From NCBI GenBank assembly GCA_026014725.1, contig JAOZHV010000052.1, positions 177,259-241,258 of the forward strand: 64,000 nucleotides of DNA. Direction: 5' to 3'. The notes beneath the pieces were generated by a model that searched no databases, had not been told where the DNA came from, and saw only the letters and a program-made list of their open reading frames with translations. Shown one piece after another: positions 25,018-33,868 of the stretch. The translations under genes and the position numbers were made by a program. Position 1 is the stretch's first letter. Each line of letters begins with the position of its first letter. The DNA is from Candidatus Bathyarchaeota archaeon. GTDB taxonomy: Archaea; Thermoproteota; Bathyarchaeia; Bathyarchaeales; Bathycorpusculaceae.

Positions 25018-26241
25018 TTATTTTTCGCTATTTGTTGTCATCCACCGCCAGACAGAATTTACTGTTACAGTTTTTCCAGACACTTCCAATCTGTCCTCCT
25101 GATTAGCGGTTAATATAAGACCGCGTGTTAAACCGACTTTTTCTAGTGCTTCTGTTAAGCCGTCAATCTCGCGCTTTTTATTATCTTCATTTAGTTCATA
25201 ACAAACCTGAATAGCCTGAGTGATCACATTTTTTTCTTTGATGAGGAAGTCGCATTCATTACGACCCTTGAAATAGAAAACTTGCTTTCCGTTTCTCCGT
25301 AAGTGCAGAAAAACGGAGTTTTCAAGCATTCTTCCTTTATTTGCAGAAAACGATACTGAGTTAACATCAGCCAATCCATTGTCTATAACGTAGATTTTTT
25401 TCGGATTTACTGCTTGCTTCTTTAAGGAATAGTCGAACTTGGAGACTGTAAATAAGAGGTAGCTTTCTTCCAGATATGAGACGTAAGCAGTTGCGCTGTT
25501 GGTAGAGCCAAGGTTGAATGTCCTTGCGAGGCTGTTGTATGAAAATTCTGTGCCAACGTTTGAAAGCAAATAGAGCGCCATTTCCTTTATTGCTCGGGGA
25601 CTTCTCAGCTTATGCCGTACTACGATATCCCTTAAAACTATGTCATTGAAAAGCTCCTGCAGAATATCGCTCTTGTTATATTTTAGATATTCTGGAAAGC
25701 CACCGCGCTGTAGGTATTCACTAAATGAGTCAATATTCGCCGTTTTTGAGGCGAAATCAAGAAACTCTGCATAAGAAAACGGAAATAGTTCATATTTTAG
25801 ATGCCTTCCAGTGAGCCTTGTCCCAAGTTCTCGACTCATTAGTGAAGCATTTGACCCTGTTAACAGGAAATGTTTTTTTCTATCCAGCAATGTTCTCACA
25901 AAGAGCTCCCATTTATCGACGTTTTGTATTTCATCAAAAAAATAGCAATCACTTTCTCCAAACTCCTCTCTAAAAACCTCATCAAGCTTTTGAAAGTCAC
26001 TAAGCTCAAAGCCTGTTGCTCTTGGATCTTCGAAATTAAAGTAGTATAAACCCTTCTGGGATCTCATAACTTGCCGCAAAAGCGTGCTCTTGCCGCAGCG
26101 TCGTATGCCAGATAAAACTAGGGCAAATGGGAGTTTGAACTCAATTTTTTTGGTCAGCGCTCTTTCTATTCCATACTCTAAAGTCTCACGCTCTTTTTTT
26201 TGGGTTGCTACGATGGCTCTTAAGGTTTCTTTAAGCAACAT
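25018..26241 (-). CDS. AAA ATPase with DUF4143 domain
   Basis: 407 residues. Walker A is GIRRCGKSTLLRQ (about residue 44) and Walker B is CYFFDEIQNV, with sensor motif HFLLTGSNASLMSRELGTRLTGRH. The C-terminal DUF4143 part has NGLADVNSVSFSANKGRMLENSVFLHLRR and a restriction-endonuclease-like core (NECDFLIKEKN). These archaeal ORC/STAND-like ATPases are very common and of unclear function, possibly mobile or defence-linked. A TATA box at 26264-26272 suggests a leaderless transcript from the ATG itself. Confidence 0.88.
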   Translation of the reverse strand: MLLKETLRAIVATQKKERETLEYGIERALTKKIEFKLPFALVLSGIRRCGKSTLLRQVMRSQKGLYYFNFEDPRATGFELSDFQKLDEVFREEFGESDCYFFDEIQNVDKWELFVRTLLDRKKHFLLTGSNASLMSRELGTRLTGRHLKYELFPFSYAEFLDFASKTANIDSFSEYLQRGGFPEYLKYNKSDILQELFNDIVLRDIVVRHKLRSPRAIKEMALYLLSNVGTEFSYNSLARTFNLGSTNSATAYVSYLEESYLLFTVSKFDYSLKKQAVNPKKIYVIDNGLADVNSVSFSANKGRMLENSVFLHLRRNGKQVFYFKGRNECDFLIKEKNVITQAIQVCYELNEDNKKREIDGLTEALEKVGLTRGLILTANQEDRLEVSGKTVTVNSVWRWMTTNSEK

Positions 26242-26263
26242 ATGTTTAAAGTGTGCATTATTA

Positions 26264-26272
26264 AAATATAAA
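26264..26272 (-). promoter_or_regulatory. TATA box of the ATPase gene
   Basis: On the minus strand TTTATATTTTAA lies about 26 bases before the ATG at 26241, predicting leaderless transcription. Confidence 0.45.
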
Positions 26273-26357
26273 CTTATGCATTACTAATGCACAGTATAGC
26301 GCCGACGAGAAAAGCCCAGGATGACAAAAATCGCTCCTGAATAAGCAAAATATTAAG

Positions 26358-26436
26358 TGGTGCGGTCGCCGGGATTTGAACCCGGGATCATTAGCTTGGA
26401 AGGCTAATGTCCTAAACCAGACTAGACGACGACCGC
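26358..26436 (-). tRNA. tRNA-Gly(UCC)
   Basis: The minus strand gives a full cloverleaf. The acceptor stem is GCGGTCG/CGACCGC with discriminator A and an encoded CCA (26358-26360). The anticodon stem TTAGC/GCTAA closes the loop CTTCCAA, anticodon TCC. The T arm is CCGGG-TTCAAAT-CCCGG. The D arm is short (GTC/GAC). No intron is present. It decodes GGA and GGG glycine codons. Confidence 0.95.
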
Positions 26437-26720
26437 ACACAGTACTGCTTGTACTTTTTCATTAACCAAGTTTGATTTAAGGGTATTGCAACATCACATA
26501 CAAGATTCAAACGCTTAAGCAGAATTAGTTAACCATAGTGCCTAACTTTTTAATGTTAAGAATTGGAAAGGGGCAAAGTGGTTCCTTTTCCCCTGTGAGA
26601 AGCTCTCCTTTCTCCTCAAACAACAAGAAAGCGTTTATCGCTTAAAAGGGATGTTTCCAGCAAAGGAATATGTCGAAGGTTAATCTTTTTTCTTTGTACT
26701 GCTCAATTTTTCTAGGACTA

Positions 26721-26812
26721 AACCGCTTTATATAGGGGGATAGGTTCTACTGGCAGAGCAACAAACCTTTCCCTAACATAACACCATTGCGTCTCAAAAT
26801 GCAATAGCGCAA
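26721..26812 (+). repeat. Conserved dispersed element, copy B (possible small-RNA gene)
   Basis: CCGCTTTATATAGGGGGAT, then ...CTACTGGCAGAGCAACAAA, then a hairpin ATTGC/GCAAT at 26786-26805 and CAATAGCGC. The 39 bases from the TATA box (26727) to ACAAA match copy D at 38 positions, although D lies 34 kb away on the other strand. The distal CAATAGCGC is also shared with D. A promoter at the TATA box would start RNA near AGAGCAACAAACC. The downstream gene has its own TATA box at 26839. Confidence 0.7.
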
Positions 26813-26838
26813 GAATAACCCAAATTCAAAGCACATAA

Positions 26839-26848
26839 GATATAAGGA
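26839..26848 (+). promoter_or_regulatory. TATA box of the zinc-finger/aEF1B operon
   Basis: AGATATAAGG, giving an expected transcript start near 26870 and a short leader to the ATG at 26884. Confidence 0.4.
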
Positions 26849-26883
26849 AGCCTTACAATATCAACCCGAAAGAAGTGTTCCTA

Positions 26884-27063
26884 ATGTCAGAAAAACTCTC
26901 ATTAGTCACATGCACCAGTTGCGGCAAACCAATCCCACCAGTCAGCGAATCCACCAAATTCCTCTGCCCCAATTGCGGTGAAATCCAGATAAAACGCGAC
27001 GGAAAATGCCGCAAATTCGGCAGACTCTACAAATGCCCAAAATGCGGATTTACAGGACCATAA
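26884..27063 (+). CDS. Small double zinc-finger protein (HVO_2753-like)
   Basis: 59 residues with four CxxC knuckles: CTSC, CPNC, a CRKFG segment with its Cys pair, and CPKC ending CGFTGP. The layout and GKCRKFGRLYKCPKCGFTGP end match the two-zinc archaeal family I know from Haloferax HVO_2753. It probably contacts RNA, as the family is linked to swarming and translation in haloarchaea. It is 14 bases upstream of aEF1B and likely co-transcribed with it. Confidence 0.8.
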   Translation: MSEKLSLVTCTSCGKPIPPVSESTKFLCPNCGEIQIKRDGKCRKFGRLYKCPKCGFTGP

Positions 27064-27077
27064 AGGTGAAATAGACA

Positions 27078-27353
27078 ATGGGTAGCGTAATAGTAACCTA
27101 CAAAGTCTTCCCAGAAGACATCGTCATAAGCTTTGATGACTTAAAAACGAAAATCCAAGCCATTCTACCTGCAGACTCAACCATCGAAGGATGGGGCGAA
27201 GAACCCATAGCATTCGGCCTCAAAGCACTCCTCTTACAAGCCAGATTCCCAGAAGAAAAATCAGGCATCGTTGACGAATTCGAAACAGCCCTTGCCAAAA
27301 TCCCAGGAGTTAGCCAAGCACAAACCTTCATGGTGCGAAGGTCAAGCCGCTAA
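27078..27353 (+). CDS. ef1b: Translation elongation factor aEF1B (EF-1 beta)
   Basis: 91 residues, the standard archaeal length. VIVTYKVFPEDIVISFDDLKTKIQ is the first strand-helix unit and GWGEEPIAFGLKALLLQARFPEEK is the conserved guanine-exchange core, ending VSQAQTFMVRRSSR. It recharges EF1A with GTP. An AAGGTGA ribosome site lies 9-15 bases before the ATG. Confidence 0.95.
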   Translation: MGSVIVTYKVFPEDIVISFDDLKTKIQAILPADSTIEGWGEEPIAFGLKALLLQARFPEEKSGIVDEFETALAKIPGVSQAQTFMVRRSSR

Positions 27354-27442
27354 GCAACTTCCAACAGCCATTTCTTTACTCAAAAACCCCTCAATTATCT
27401 CACAAATAAGCACCTGAAAGTTTCAACCTTTACGCTTTAAAG

Positions 27443-27450
27443 TTTATATA
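27443..27450 (+). promoter_or_regulatory. TATA box of cdc48
   Basis: A textbook TTTATATA, giving a transcript start near 27473 and a leader of about 44 bases before the ATG at 27517. Confidence 0.55.
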
Positions 27451-27516
27451 ATCAAAAAACGTTTCTTTCAACCACATACTCAAACTAAACATAACCATTA
27501 CTTGGAGAAATTCTGC

Positions 27517-29688
27517 ATGAGCGAAGTACAACTCCGTGTTGGAGACGCAAGACAAAGAGATGTAGGCAGAGGAATAGCCCGCATCGACCAGCGAACCATG
27601 CAAAAACTAGGCATAAGCGCAGGAGACGTTATCGAAATCGTAAACAAACGTACAACCAGCGCCATCGCATGGCCAGCATACAGCGAAGACCAAAACCGCG
27701 ACATCATCCGCATCGACGGTTTTACACGCAAAAACTGCGGTGTAGCAATTAACGAATACGTGGTCGTGCGTCCAGCAAAAGTGAAAACAGCCCTCTCCAT
27801 AACGCTTGCACCCGTGGACATGAGGCTAAACGTTGACGAAGACTTCACTAATTTTGTTAAAAACCGCCTCATGGAACGCACCCTAGTCGAAGGCGACACA
27901 ACCCTAGTCATGATGCTAGGACACGCCATACCATTCACAGTGTCAAAAACCAGACCCCACGGCATCATTAAAGTAACAACTGAAACACGCCTAACCATCC
28001 TAAACGAACCTGCACCAGAAGGCAAAGGCTTACCACGCACAACATACGAAGACATAGGAGGACTCCACGAAGAAATCCAACGCGTCCGCGAAATGGTAGA
28101 ACTCCCACTTCGCCACCCAGAACTCTTCCAACGCTTAGGAATCGAACCGCCAAAAGGCGTACTCCTTCATGGTCCACCTGGCTGCGGCAAAACACTCCTT
28201 GCACGGGCGGTAGCTAATGAGTCAGAAGCAAACTTCTACTCCATTAACGGACCAGAAATCATGAGCAAATTCTACGGCGAATCCGAAGCACGTTTACGTG
28301 AGATTTTCCAGCAAGCCCAACAGAATGCACCGAGCATTATATTTGTTGATGAGTTGGACGCTATAGCGCCTAAACGTGAAGAAGTCACAGGCGAAGTTGA
28401 AAGACGCGTTGTTGCACAACTGCTCGCACTTATGGATGGCTTATCAGGCAGAGGAAACGTAATCGTCATCGGCGCAACTAACCGTCCTGGCGCGCTTGAC
28501 CCAGCACTAAGACGCCCAGGAAGGTTTGACCGCGAAATAGAAATTGCTGTTCCAGACAAAAAAGGACGCTACGAAGTACTTCAAATTCACACACGCGGCA
28601 TGCCACTGGCTGAGGATGTTGATTTAAAGAAGCTTTCAGAGATGACTCACGGCTACACGGGCGCAGACCTTTCCGCGTTGAGCAGAGAAACAGCTATGAA
28701 AGCGCTTCGCAGGTATCTGCCACAGATTAACCTTGAGGAAGAGCGTATTCCGCCTGCTGTTTTGGAAAAGATGGAAGTCAAGATGAACGACTTCATTGAC
28801 GCTTACAAGGAAGTCACGCCGACAGCTATGCGGGAAGTCTACATAGAAGTTTCCACGGTTCACTGGGAAGACGCTGGCGGCCTAGAAGAAGTAAAGCAGC
28901 ACCTCAAAGAAGCAGTTGAGTGGCCCCTAAAGAGCCCTGAAATTTTCAGCCGCTTAGGAATCAGACCGCCAAAAGGCATACTACTTTATGGTCCACCTGG
29001 CTGCGGCAAAACACTGCTAGCTCGCGCAGTCGCGACCGAGAGTGAGGCGAACTTTATTTCCATTAAGGGACCTGAAGTTTTCTCCAAATGGGTTGGTGAA
29101 TCAGAGAAAGCTATCCGCGAAGTTTTCCGTAAGGCACGGATGGCTGCTCCAGCAGTGATTTTCCTAGACGAGATTGATTCTCTAACGCCAAGGCGCGGTT
29201 TAGGCATGAGTGACAGCGGCGTTTCAGAGCGTGTCATTAGCCAGTTGCTGACAGAAATGGACGGCATAACAACCTTGCAGGACATTGTAGTCATCGCCGC
29301 AACCAACCGCCCAGACATGGTGGATTCCGCCGTTTTGCGTCCCGGCAGGTTTGACAGGTTGATTTATGTGCCTGAGCCTGATGAGAAGAGTCGTTTGCAG
29401 GTCTTCAAGATTTACACTAAGGGTATGCCGATTAGTAGCGATGTGGATTTGAACCAGTTGGCATTGATGACTAAGTATTATTCTGGTGCTGACATTGAAT
29501 CTTTGTGCCGGGAAGCTGCGATGCATGCATTGAGACGCGATGTGAATTCCCGTGAGGTTACGATGAAGGATTTCCAAGATGCCATGAAAGAGATGGGGCC
29601 GTCAATCACGCCTGACATGGAGAAGTGGTATAAGAGTTTCATGCAGCAAATCCGACAAGTACAAAAGCCAGCAACCCCTGTAGCTTAG
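27517..29688 (+). CDS. cdc48: CDC48/VCP-type AAA ATPase
   Basis: 723 residues. The N-domain ([22 protein letters not shown]...) is followed by two AAA rings: D1 with [18 protein letters not shown] (about 218) and [11 protein letters not shown], and D2 with the same P-loop (about 491) and [14 protein letters not shown] arginines occur in [13 protein letters not shown] and [12 protein letters not shown]. This hexameric unfoldase feeds the archaeal proteasome. The ATG at 27517 is chosen since GGAGA precedes it; a TTG at 27502 is also in frame. Codon choice shifts from C/A- to T/G-ending around 28570. No HbYX tail is visible at the C-terminus (ATPVA). Confidence 0.96.
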   Translation: MSEVQLRVGDARQRDVGRGIARIDQRTMQKLGISAGDVIEIVNKRTTSAIAWPAYSEDQNRDIIRIDGFTRKNCGVAINEYVVVRPAKVKTALSITLAPVDMRLNVDEDFTNFVKNRLMERTLVEGDTTLVMMLGHAIPFTVSKTRPHGIIKVTTETRLTILNEPAPEGKGLPRTTYEDIGGLHEEIQRVREMVELPLRHPELFQRLGIEPPKGVLLHGPPGCGKTLLARAVANESEANFYSINGPEIMSKFYGESEARLREIFQQAQQNAPSIIFVDELDAIAPKREEVTGEVERRVVAQLLALMDGLSGRGNVIVIGATNRPGALDPALRRPGRFDREIEIAVPDKKGRYEVLQIHTRGMPLAEDVDLKKLSEMTHGYTGADLSALSRETAMKALRRYLPQINLEEERIPPAVLEKMEVKMNDFIDAYKEVTPTAMREVYIEVSTVHWEDAGGLEEVKQHLKEAVEWPLKSPEIFSRLGIRPPKGILLYGPPGCGKTLLARAVATESEANFISIKGPEVFSKWVGESEKAIREVFRKARMAAPAVIFLDEIDSLTPRRGLGMSDSGVSERVISQLLTEMDGITTLQDIVVIAATNRPDMVDSAVLRPGRFDRLIYVPEPDEKSRLQVFKIYTKGMPISSDVDLNQLALMTKYYSGADIESLCREAAMHALRRDVNSREVTMKDFQDAMKEMGPSITPDMEKWYKSFMQQIRQVQKPATPVA

Positions 29689-29703
29689 CGAGAAGATTAG
29701 CGT

Positions 29704-29934
29704 ATGCCACAAATGAAAACTTGGAAAACACGCCCCGACTACTTCGTTCTCTTAGAGATTCTTAATAAGAAGGGTGACATGACTGACGATGACCTCTTTG
29801 ATCAGTTGAAAAATGAGTTTGAAGATTTAGGTTTTAAAGACTTCAACGAATTACTACTAAAGCTTGAGGTAAGCGGCAAAATCCGCACTTCCTCGATGGC
29901 GAGAGGCAAACGAAGAATCGAACTCGTCCAGTAG
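29704..29934 (+). CDS. Small winged-helix protein
   Basis: 76 residues with a winged-helix pattern: RPDYFVLLEILNKKGDMTDDDLFDQLKN, then a recognition-like helix (DFNELLLKLEVSGKIRTSSM) and a basic end. It lies 15 bases after cdc48 on the same strand and is probably in its operon. Its target is unknown; similar small winged-helix proteins sit next to archaeal translation and protein-turnover genes. Confidence 0.65.
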   Translation: MPQMKTWKTRPDYFVLLEILNKKGDMTDDDLFDQLKNEFEDLGFKDFNELLLKLEVSGKIRTSSMARGKRRIELVQ

Positions 29935-29937
29935 AGA

Positions 29938-29990
29938 TCACTTTCCTCTCTTGTTTGAATTTTTTAATTTGTTATTTTTAATCAGCATTT
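29938..29990 (+). terminator. T-rich terminator after the winged-helix gene
   Basis: TTGAATTTTTTAATTTGTTA and TTTTTAATC runs follow the stop codon. Confidence 0.35.
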
Positions 29991-30060
29991 TATTTTGTGA
30001 AAATTCTTTAAAAGCTCGATTTCCCCAGCGATAGGTATCAAACTATGGTGGGTTGTCATT

Positions 30061-30513
30061 GTGCGAGGTAAAAAATGGACAGCAAAGCAGGAAGCCCAGC
30101 TGAAAACGCTTGTCGAGGCAAATGCGAGTATCGGAGAGATTGCCGCGATGTTTCAAAAGACGCCTGGCGCAATAATTGTGAAGTGTCAACGTTTAGGCTT
30201 GCCGTTAGAAACGAAGGACTACGTGAAATCCCAGATTTCTCTCCCAAGGGAACTGTCTAGTGTCGAAGAAGCGCTGAAAATATTGGCTGGTGCCCTGAAA
30301 GCTGCGGTTAAGCCTGGTTTAGAAAAAGTTGAGGTTCAGCGCCTGCAAGCCATTGCGACTATTTCTAAGACCTACAAGGAGCTGCTGGCTGACTACATCA
30401 ACTATCGAGAGATTGAAGCTAAACTAAAAGAAATGGAAGAGCAAAATGCGCAACTACTCAGAGAAAGAAGCCCGAGCCCTACGCCCCAACAAGATACTGC
30501 CACGGTGGCATGA
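30061..30513 (+). CDS. Terminase small-subunit-like DNA-binding protein
   Basis: 150 residues from a GTG with GGTGGG upstream. The N-terminus (KKWTAKQEAQLKTLVEANASIGEIAAMFQKTPGAIIVKCQRLG) is a helix-turn-helix of the SANT/GcrA type. The rest is a helical, coiled-coil oligomerisation region ending Pro-rich. It overlaps the large-terminase gene by 68 bases and sits where a small terminase subunit (TerS) would be. TerS assignment is mainly by context. No capsid, portal or tail gene is nearby. Confidence 0.6.
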   Translation: MRGKKWTAKQEAQLKTLVEANASIGEIAAMFQKTPGAIIVKCQRLGLPLETKDYVKSQISLPRELSSVEEALKILAGALKAAVKPGLEKVEVQRLQAIATISKTYKELLADYINYREIEAKLKEMEEQNAQLLRERSPSPTPQQDTATVA

Positions 30514-31900
30514 ACTTCGGCATAGTAGTAGCCGACTTCGGCGAACAGTTGAGCAGAAAATCCAAGAGTTAAGCGATGACCCCGCCGAATTTTTTGAGCA
30601 AACATTGGGTTTTAAACCCTATGATTATCAAAAAGAGTTTGCTCAAATGTTTGAGAGTAATCAGTTTACTGCTGCTCGCTGGTGTAGGCAAAGCGGCAAA
30701 ACCCAAACCATATCTGCACTGCTGCTGAAGTATGCAGTAAAGCACCCCAACGTTGCAATAGGCATAGTTGGGCCATCATGGCGGCAAACCAAGCGCATCA
30801 TAGCGCGCATAGCCGCGTTGAGCAGGAAGCTTCCGTTGGGGATTGCGTTTAAGCCTCAGAAAACCCAAATTCACTTTGCGAACGGAAGCAGCATAGAAGC
30901 TTTCCCGAATAACCCTGAAACAATCCGCGGACCCACCCTCCACGTGGTGTATGCTGACGAGTTTAACTTTGTGGCTAACGACCAAGAACTCTACGACGCC
31001 ATACTCTATACGCTTGGCACAACTGACGGCAAATTTGTCTGTAGCAGCACGCCGTGGCATAGCGATAGTTTATTTTTCAAGATTTTCAACCACAAAGACT
31101 TTTGTGATTTCAAAACCAGCCACGTCACCGTTGAGCGGGCTCTTAGTCCAAACGGTCCTCTCAAGCCCAATATTATTCAGCGGATTAAGACTCAGATGGG
31201 TGATGACCCAACACGTTGGCGCAGAGAAATGATGGCAGAATGGGTGGAAGACGACAACGTTTGGCTAACACAGAGCCTGATTGCTTCTTGCATTGGCACG
31301 CAACAGAACTGTGGGCAGGAGCTTCGTGAATTTGACCCGCAAACGCTCAAGAGAGGGGTCTTTTTTGCTGGGTTGGACTTGGCTCAAACACGCGATTACA
31401 GTGTCCTATCAATAGTTGAACGCGATGTCGATAGGCTCTTTCTTAGGCACCTCAAAATCTTCCCCCAACCCACAGTCTACGCCACAGTACTGGGCTACAT
31501 CAAGGCACTGCAAGACCGCTGGAACGGCTTCAGACGGATTCGCGTTGATTTTACACGCGAAGGACCAAGCTTCATCGCAGACATGGAAGACGCTGGCATC
31601 AGGAACGCCGAAGGCGTCAACTTTAGCGTGCCACGCAAAAGCGAAATGGCAAGCCTGCTAAAACAAAGAATGTTAAACAAACAATTCTACTATCCACTGC
31701 TGAACTGGGAGCGACCCTACCGAGGAGACATCTGCATTGAACTCAATGTTGAGCGTTACGATTTGCGCAGGGACGGCAACGTTGGCTTCTCGCATCCGTG
31801 GGGCACACATGACGACGTTTTCTGGAGCATTGCGCTTGCGGTTTATGCGACGGCAGACATGGGACCCGAACCATTCCTAGCAGTAATCCCGCGAGAATAA
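30446..31900 (+). CDS. Phage/virus-type terminase large subunit
   Basis: 484 residues with both TerL domains. The ATPase has Walker A at residues 80-87 (CRQSGKTQ), Walker B VVYADEFNFV (Asp171-Glu172) and coupling motif CSSTPWHSD. The RNase H-like nuclease domain has Asp311 in AGLDLAQTRDYSVLSIVE and the Asp pair in GTHDDVFWSIALA near the end. In viruses this motor packages DNA into capsids and cuts it. Here it is intact but stands alone with TerS between cellular genes, so it may be a provirus relic or a domesticated motor. Confidence 0.92.
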   Translation: MRNYSEKEARALRPNKILPRWHELRHSSSRLRRTVEQKIQELSDDPAEFFEQTLGFKPYDYQKEFAQMFESNQFTAARWCRQSGKTQTISALLLKYAVKHPNVAIGIVGPSWRQTKRIIARIAALSRKLPLGIAFKPQKTQIHFANGSSIEAFPNNPETIRGPTLHVVYADEFNFVANDQELYDAILYTLGTTDGKFVCSSTPWHSDSLFFKIFNHKDFCDFKTSHVTVERALSPNGPLKPNIIQRIKTQMGDDPTRWRREMMAEWVEDDNVWLTQSLIASCIGTQQNCGQELREFDPQTLKRGVFFAGLDLAQTRDYSVLSIVERDVDRLFLRHLKIFPQPTVYATVLGYIKALQDRWNGFRRIRVDFTREGPSFIADMEDAGIRNAEGVNFSVPRKSEMASLLKQRMLNKQFYYPLLNWERPYRGDICIELNVERYDLRRDGNVGFSHPWGTHDDVFWSIALAVYATADMGPEPFLAVIPRE

Positions 31901-31907
31901 TTCAAAA

Positions 31908-31953
31908 TGTCAGGTAGAGAAAGATTTGAATCTCCGTCTCTTGAGTGCAGGTC
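31908..31953 (-). other. tRNA 3'-half-like fragment between terminase and restriction gene
   Basis: The minus strand reads GACCTGCACTCAAGAGACGG, then AGATTCAAATCTTTCTCT, then ACCTGACA. This resembles a tRNA anticodon loop, a T loop (TTCAAAT) and an acceptor end with discriminator A, but stems pair poorly and no 5' half precedes it. AGAT/ATCT and AGAGA/TCTCT also form a hairpin that could act as a terminator between the convergent genes. Confidence 0.25.
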
Positions 31954-31973
31954 AAGCATTAAACAAATAATTC

Positions 31974-32951
31974 TTAATGAAGCTGTGTCTGAGACTTGTC
32001 GCGATATTGAAATACTATATGCTCGCCATTTCTCTTGTGTTTTATAGTAAAAACTTCCATATTCGATATGCGGTTGCAAAGGTGTTTCTTTAATTCAATT
32101 GCTTCCTTTGTTGATTGAAGGATGAGATTAAAGCTGCGTTCTTTTATTTGTGGATAAAATGAGCTATGTGGGTTTCCTTCACTATGAACCTCTGCCATGA
32201 TTCTTAACCGTGGTCTGACTGAAGCCTTTTCAATATCCTGTGAGCAGGCTATTATTGTTTGGTCGTCTATACATCGCAGAGCCTTTTCTACTTCTTCCAT
32301 TGTCTTTTTTGATGTACTGATACCTTTCTTTTCTAGATGGCGGTGATAAACATGGAGAAGCATTTCATGGAATAAGCGTTGTTTGGGTAATGTTTCAAAG
32401 AAAGCTCCATCGATTATTGAAATTTTAACTCTTTTGCTTCCCTTATTTGTTCTTACTAAGTAAAAGCATCTTCGATCAAATTTCATATATTGTTCTGTTG
32501 GCGGTAATTCTCCGTCAATAATGCTTGCTATTTTTGATACTATGTTCTTGCCATTTATGATGTCTATCTCTTCGAGAGTTTTAGTTTTTGTAGGAATTGT
32601 CGAATTGAAGGATGCAATGCTAGCGCTCTTTGAGTCCTTCAGTTCTAATAAGCTTCCACAGGAGTAAGTTGCTCCAATTTTAGTTTTAAATAAGAAATCT
32701 GGAAATCGCTGCGATTGAGAGTAAAGGATGTTTTCATTTAGCCCTTGTTTTATCAGTAGGTCGAGATTGATATTTTTCCAAAGATCACAGCCATAACTTT
32801 TTGCTTCTTTACGATTGTCTACATAAGCAAACTTTTGGTCACCGCTTTTCAAAGCTATCTCTTCAAGAGGCGAGTTAAGAATTAATTTTCCACTCTTGAG
32901 ATTATTTACAATGTTAACGTATAGTTCAGCTACATCAGACAGGTCTATCAT
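31974..32951 (-). CDS. Probable restriction endonuclease (PD-(D/E)xK)
   Basis: 325 residues. A nuclease core is visible: Pro84-Asp85 in RFPDFLFKTKIG and, 18 residues later, Glu103-x-Lys105 in LLELKDSKSA. Its ATG overlaps the TGA of the DNA methyltransferase gene by four bases (ATGA), so it is almost certainly the cleaving partner of a restriction-modification pair. I do not recognise a particular specificity family. It converges on the terminase gene with 73 bases between. Confidence 0.75.
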   Translation of the reverse strand: MIDLSDVAELYVNIVNNLKSGKLILNSPLEEIALKSGDQKFAYVDNRKEAKSYGCDLWKNINLDLLIKQGLNENILYSQSQRFPDFLFKTKIGATYSCGSLLELKDSKSASIASFNSTIPTKTKTLEEIDIINGKNIVSKIASIIDGELPPTEQYMKFDRRCFYLVRTNKGSKRVKISIIDGAFFETLPKQRLFHEMLLHVYHRHLEKKGISTSKKTMEEVEKALRCIDDQTIIACSQDIEKASVRPRLRIMAEVHSEGNPHSSFYPQIKERSFNLILQSTKEAIELKKHLCNRISNMEVFTIKHKRNGEHIVFQYRDKSQTQLH

Positions 32952-33868
32952 AGCAACTTCTTCTGCTCAAGGTTAGCGCTTTTAACATTCCAAATAGTGT
33001 TAAGGTTATCCGTGAATTTGTAGTAATCCCTGTATTTTTCGACTCTATCTGGTGGTCTTATAAAGTTCAATCTCTTTTTAATCAAAGCTACATGCGCTGG
33101 ATCAAGTTCCAACCCAATTGAGTTACGTTCGAGCTGCTTTGCTACTACCAGTGTTGTGCCCGTTCCTGCAGTAGGGTCGAGGACAACATCGCCAGGTAAG
33201 CTAGATGAAAGAATTATTCTGAGAAGCAAGGAAATTGGGCTTTGTTGGGTGTGAATTCTCTTGCCTTCTTCATTTCTTATTGCTTCGTCGCCTGCAAAAT
33301 AGCCCGATGTCATTTCTCTTATATCATCCCAAACATCAGTCAAATAAATTCCGTTTTCATGCTTATACTTATGCCAAGGAAGGGCTGGAGGGTCGATGCG
33401 AAGTTTATTGAATACCCTAGGCTTGTTCCCCTTTATCGCATACGCGATTATTTGATATTGTTTAGAGAAGCGAGAACCACATGGGACAGCAGACGTTTTT
33501 TTCTTCCATATTATCAGGTTCTGAAATTTCCAATTCGTCCTTCTCAGAACAGATAGGACATTTTCGACGTTTTTTTCTCGATGCATGAAATAGATCGCTC
33601 CGCCTAGCTGAGTGATTTCATATACACCTTTGAGTATCTCTTCTACCCACTCCCAGTATTTTTCGTCAGGTTGGTTGTCATCAAAAAAGCGGTAGTCTTT
33701 TCCCTGGTTATACGGTGGATCAAAGAACGTTAAATCGACATTTCCTAAAGCGCTTGGAATGAGGTATTTAATGCAGTCTCCTTCGATTACTCTGTGCCAG
33801 AGATTTTGAACTTGTTTTATTTCACTCTTATTTTCTTTGGTTTCTTCTGAAACTTCGACCATAGGCAC
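32948..33868 (-). CDS. DNA methyltransferase (beta class, amino-methylating)
   Basis: 306 residues. The catalytic motif IV DPPY is at residues 50-53 (FFDPPYNQGKDY), and the AdoMet-binding motif I comes late (VVLDPTAGTGTTLVVAKQL, about residue 235). This order defines the beta class that makes N6-methyladenine or N4-methylcytosine. ALPWHKYKHENGIYLTDVWDDIREM resembles the target-recognition and motif III area of type II and III enzymes. With the overlapping endonuclease gene it forms a type II-like system. The recognition sequence cannot be read. Confidence 0.92.
   Translation of the reverse strand: MPMVEVSEETKENKSEIKQVQNLWHRVIEGDCIKYLIPSALGNVDLTFFDPPYNQGKDYRFFDDNQPDEKYWEWVEEILKGVYEITQLGGAIYFMHREKNVENVLSVLRRTNWKFQNLIIWKKKTSAVPCGSRFSKQYQIIAYAIKGNKPRVFNKLRIDPPALPWHKYKHENGIYLTDVWDDIREMTSGYFAGDEAIRNEEGKRIHTQQSPISLLLRIILSSSLPGDVVLDPTAGTGTTLVVAKQLERNSIGLELDPAHVALIKKRLNFIRPPDRVEKYRDYYKFTDNLNTIWNVKSANLEQKKLL

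Larger units (their letters stand above)
26437..26883. other. 447-base intergenic region
   Basis: Between tRNA-Gly and the zinc-finger gene. It holds conserved element B (26721-26767), a small inverted repeat AAGCG-TTTAT-CGCTT at 26629-26643 and the zinc-finger gene's TATA box. I find no coding frame of note. Confidence 0.5.

Noticed and set aside
27498..28055. Antisense 185-codon frame over the cdc48 N-domain
   Set aside because: Shadow of the biased coding strand.
30061..33868. A complete provirus
   Set aside because: Only terminase-type genes are viral; no integrase, portal, capsid or tail genes.
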